Under the pieces are notes generated by a model that did no database searches, was not told the DNA's origin, and saw nothing but the letters and a program-made list of their open reading frames with translations. A DNA stretch of 64,000 nucleotides from Rhizobiaceae bacterium CPCC 101076 (GTDB lineage Bacteria > Pseudomonadota > Alphaproteobacteria > Rhizobiales > Methylopilaceae). The DNA lies in assembly GCA_003347645.1 (NCBI GenBank), contig QDFX01000008.1:119775-183774 (forward strand), given 5' to 3'. Shown one piece after another: positions 62,397-64,000 of the stretch. A program made the position numbers and the translations under genes. Within the stretch, counting starts at the first letter, position 1, and every line of letters starts with the position of its first letter.

Positions 62397-62415
62397 GCCC
62401 GGGCTTGACCCGGGC
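62397..62415. repeat. REP-like hairpin with CTTGA loop
   Basis: GCCCGGG - CTTGA - CCCGGGC, a perfect 7-bp stem 33 bases after the pbpC stop. The loop and flanking CATCCA match the hairpin at 7300-7322. There is no T tail. Confidence 0.6.
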
Positions 62416-62544
62416 ATCCAGAAGCCGATTCAGCGCGCTGCCGCTGGATTGCCGGGTGAAGCCCAGACATGAGGGAGCGGAAGCGGGTTCCCATCCGCGC
62501 CAAATCCCTGTAGCGGACACTCCGACATCACATCGGAGATGATT

Positions 62545-63546
62545 ATGGCGCTGCCCACCACCATGACCGCGATCGAGATTTCGGCTCCCGGCGGTCCGGA
62601 AGCCCTGAAGCCCGCCGAGCGGCCGGTGCCGGCTCCGGCCAAGGGCGAACTCCTGATCGAGGTCCATGCGGCCGGCGTGAACCGTCCCGATGTCCTGCAG
62701 CGCATGGGTAAGTACGATCCGCCGCCCGGCGCATCCGACATCCCCGGCCTCGAAGTCGCGGGTGTGGTTGCGGCGCTCGGCGAGGGCGTCTCCGACTGGA
62801 AGGTCGGCGACGAGGTCTGTGCCCTGCTGGCCGGCGGCGGCTATGCCCAGTACGCCACGGTCCCGGCGGAGCAGTGCCTGCCGATCCCGGAAGGCCTGTC
62901 CATGGTCGAGGCCGCGGTGCTTCCGGAGACCTTCTTCACCGTCTGGAGCAATGTCTTCGATCGCGGCCGCCTGAAGGCCGGCGAGACCTTCCTCGTCCAC
63001 GGCGGCTCGTCGGGTATCGGCACGACGGCGATCCCGCTCGCCAAGGCGTTCGGCGCGAAGGTGTTCACGACGGCCGGCAGCGCCGACAAATGCGCCGCCT
63101 GCGTCGAGCTCGGCGCCGACCGCGCGATCAACTACAAGGACGAGGATTTCGTCGAGGTCATCAAGGCCGAGACGAACGGACGTGGCGTCGACGTCGTCCT
63201 CGACATGGTCGGCGGCGATTACATTCCGCGGACCGTTTCGATCATGGCGACCGAGGGCCGGCACGTGTCCATCGCCTTCCTGCAGAGCCCGAAGGTGACG
63301 CTGAACTTCTTCCCGGTGATGTTGAAGCGGCTGACATTGACGGCGTCGACGCTGCGGTCACGTCCGGTCGCCGACAAGAAGGCGATCGCCGATCAGCTCC
63401 GTGAAAAGGTCTGGCCGCTGCTGTCGAGCCGGAAGATCGAACCTCGCATCTACGAGGTGTTTCCGTTCGAGGATGCGGCAGGCGCCCATGCGCTGATGGA
63501 GTCGAGCCAGCACATCGGCAAGATCGCGCTCAAGGTCCGGGATTGA
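62545..63546 (+). CDS. NAD(P)H-quinone oxidoreductase (QOR/PIG3-like, MDR superfamily)
   Basis: A zinc-independent medium-chain reductase of 333 residues. It has MTAIEISAPGGPEALKPAERP, VHAAGVNRPDVLQRMGKYDPPPGASDIPGLEVAG at the N-terminal half, and the cofactor motif FLVHGGSSGIGTTAIPLAKAFGAKVFTTAGSADK. The C-terminus HIGKIALKV is standard. ATG 62545 is chosen because CGGAG lies six bases ahead; ATG 62539 is too close to that site. Members reduce quinones or enones with NADPH. Confidence 0.93.
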   Translation: MALPTTMTAIEISAPGGPEALKPAERPVPAPAKGELLIEVHAAGVNRPDVLQRMGKYDPPPGASDIPGLEVAGVVAALGEGVSDWKVGDEVCALLAGGGYAQYATVPAEQCLPIPEGLSMVEAAVLPETFFTVWSNVFDRGRLKAGETFLVHGGSSGIGTTAIPLAKAFGAKVFTTAGSADKCAACVELGADRAINYKDEDFVEVIKAETNGRGVDVVLDMVGGDYIPRTVSIMATEGRHVSIAFLQSPKVTLNFFPVMLKRLTLTASTLRSRPVADKKAIADQLREKVWPLLSSRKIEPRIYEVFPFEDAAGAHALMESSQHIGKIALKVRD

Positions 63547-63845
63547 GGGTTCGAATCCGGCCGACGATCAAAAATGGGAAATTGCTCCATTTTCACCGCT
63601 TGGGCGGCGGATCACCGCACCCAAGCGGGCTGAAACCAAGGCCAGCCTCTTCCGTTAAGCTTCTGAATCCATGAGGTTCTTGGCTTTCTGGGACGCTCAT
63701 AATTTGGGCGCTCTAGATGTTGCCTTCTTTGCCGCTGCCAATATACTGAGTGCCAGCTGCCGGTTTCATCGGCCGCGAAATTGGACAATCCGCTCCGCGT
63801 TAAAACGCGAAACAATAATGCGGAGTTCAGGTGGGAGAGACGCTT
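63547..63845. other. AT-richer intergenic stretch before the TctC gene
   Basis: About 300 bases with lower GC than the rest of the window. An AAAATGG...CCATTTT imperfect hairpin near 63574-63597 could end the oxidoreductase transcript. The short open frames on both strands have no ribosome sites or family resemblance. The promoter of the TctC-type gene should lie here. Confidence 0.5.
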
Positions 63846-64000
63846 ATGAATAGCACCAAGGGGCGTATTGCGGGCCGTTTTCTGGTAGCGGCGGCCGCGG
63901 CTGGTTTGGCCTATGGGCCTGTGGCCGCATTGGCCTGGGAGCCGACGAAGACGGTTGAGTTTATAGTACCGGCTGGGACGGGCGGCGGCGCGGACCAGAT
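63846..64000 (+). CDS. Tripartite tricarboxylate transporter solute-binding protein, TctC-like (3' end outside window)
   Basis: Only the first 51 codons are visible. A signal peptide (MNSTKGRIAGRFLVAAAAAGLAYG, ending AALAW) is followed by EPTKTVEFIVPAGTGGGADQ, which matches the opening beta strand and Gly-rich loop of TctC/Bug proteins. These periplasmic proteins capture carboxylates for a TctAB membrane pair, probably encoded beyond the right edge. ATG 63846 follows GTGGGAGAG. Codon use is less GC-biased than in most genes here. Confidence 0.82.
   Translation, partial: MNSTKGRIAGRFLVAAAAAGLAYGPVAALAWEPTKTVEFIVPAGTGGGADQ

Noticed and set aside
63546..63572. T-arm-like GGTTCGAATCC that might be a tRNA 3' remnant and attachment site
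   Set aside because: The stem bases next to the loop do not pair well (GAGGG against CCGGC), and no acceptor, anticodon or D arm lies upstream, which is coding sequence.
1..64000. CRISPR arrays, rRNA genes, insertion sequences and prophage genes
   Set aside because: I found no regularly spaced direct repeats, no rRNA signature and no transposase, integrase or phage structural gene in the window.

Overview
The window is GC-rich chromosomal DNA from an alphaproteobacterium, most likely order Hyphomicrobiales (Rhizobiales). Supporting signs are the Irr-type iron boxes (ICE), a NadQ-like regulator, several small families typical of this order, the pdxH / RT0821 lipoprotein / dnaJ-like / fabI neighbourhood, and dispersed palindromic intergenic mosaic repeats. 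Genes are densely packed on both strands, mostly in short operons with 4-base stop/start overlaps. I see one tRNA (Pro, CGG), no rRNA, no CRISPR array and no transposase.

Layout. 1-5.5 kb: the end of a polyamine ABC permease gene, then an iron module on the minus strand (ferric-iron binding protein and permease, bacterioferritin, bacterioferritin-associated ferredoxin). Each of the three transcription units has an ICE-like palindrome upstream. Two small membrane proteins follow. 5.5-23.4 kb: housekeeping and accessory genes. These include a PPDK-like enzyme without its ATP-grasp domain, a SleB-type wall hydrolase, a YdcF protein, a LysR / Mn-catalase / DoxX group with a duplicated operator-like element, a DUF2339 protein, NadQ, a ygfZ-tag-HD operon, a HisKA_2 kinase, a LysE translocator, NUDIX genes and a D-2-hydroxyacid dehydrogenase. 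23.4-33.6 kb: Sua5, a histone-deacetylase-like hydrolase, xseB, corA, an MHYT-GGDEF-EAL protein, an SDR, pdxH, a lipoprotein, a DnaJ-like protein and fabI. 33.6-36.9 kb: an apparent insert with an HD protein, formyl-CoA transferase and a GlxA-type regulator. 36.9-46 kb: a phosphatase, an RlmD-like methyltransferase lacking its N-terminus, an aldo/keto reductase, MBL hydrolase, GT2 and LAB-N proteins, isochorismatase, a divergent argP/argO pair and two tiny ORFs.

The most interesting region is 46.2-54.7 kb. It holds a complete nitrilase cluster of the Nit1C type (families named after MSMEG_0565-0572 and sll0783-0788). Seven genes follow an Sll0783-like protein: nitrilase, radical SAM, GNAT, AIR-synthase-like, glycosyltransferase, MSMEG_0570 and flavoprotein. 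The cluster lies behind a near-consensus sigma-54 promoter and is divergent from a MocR (GntR-aminotransferase) regulator. Repeated GACTG-type boxes flank both promoters. The cluster type is known and has been linked to nitrogen starvation and cyanide assimilation, but its chemistry is unresolved. The MocR plus sigma-54 control arrangement looks worth following up.

54.8-64 kb: tRNA-Pro, a large alpha-2-macroglobulin-like protein coupled to pbpC, a quinone oxidoreductase, and the start of a TctC-type solute-binding protein in more AT-rich sequence at the right edge.
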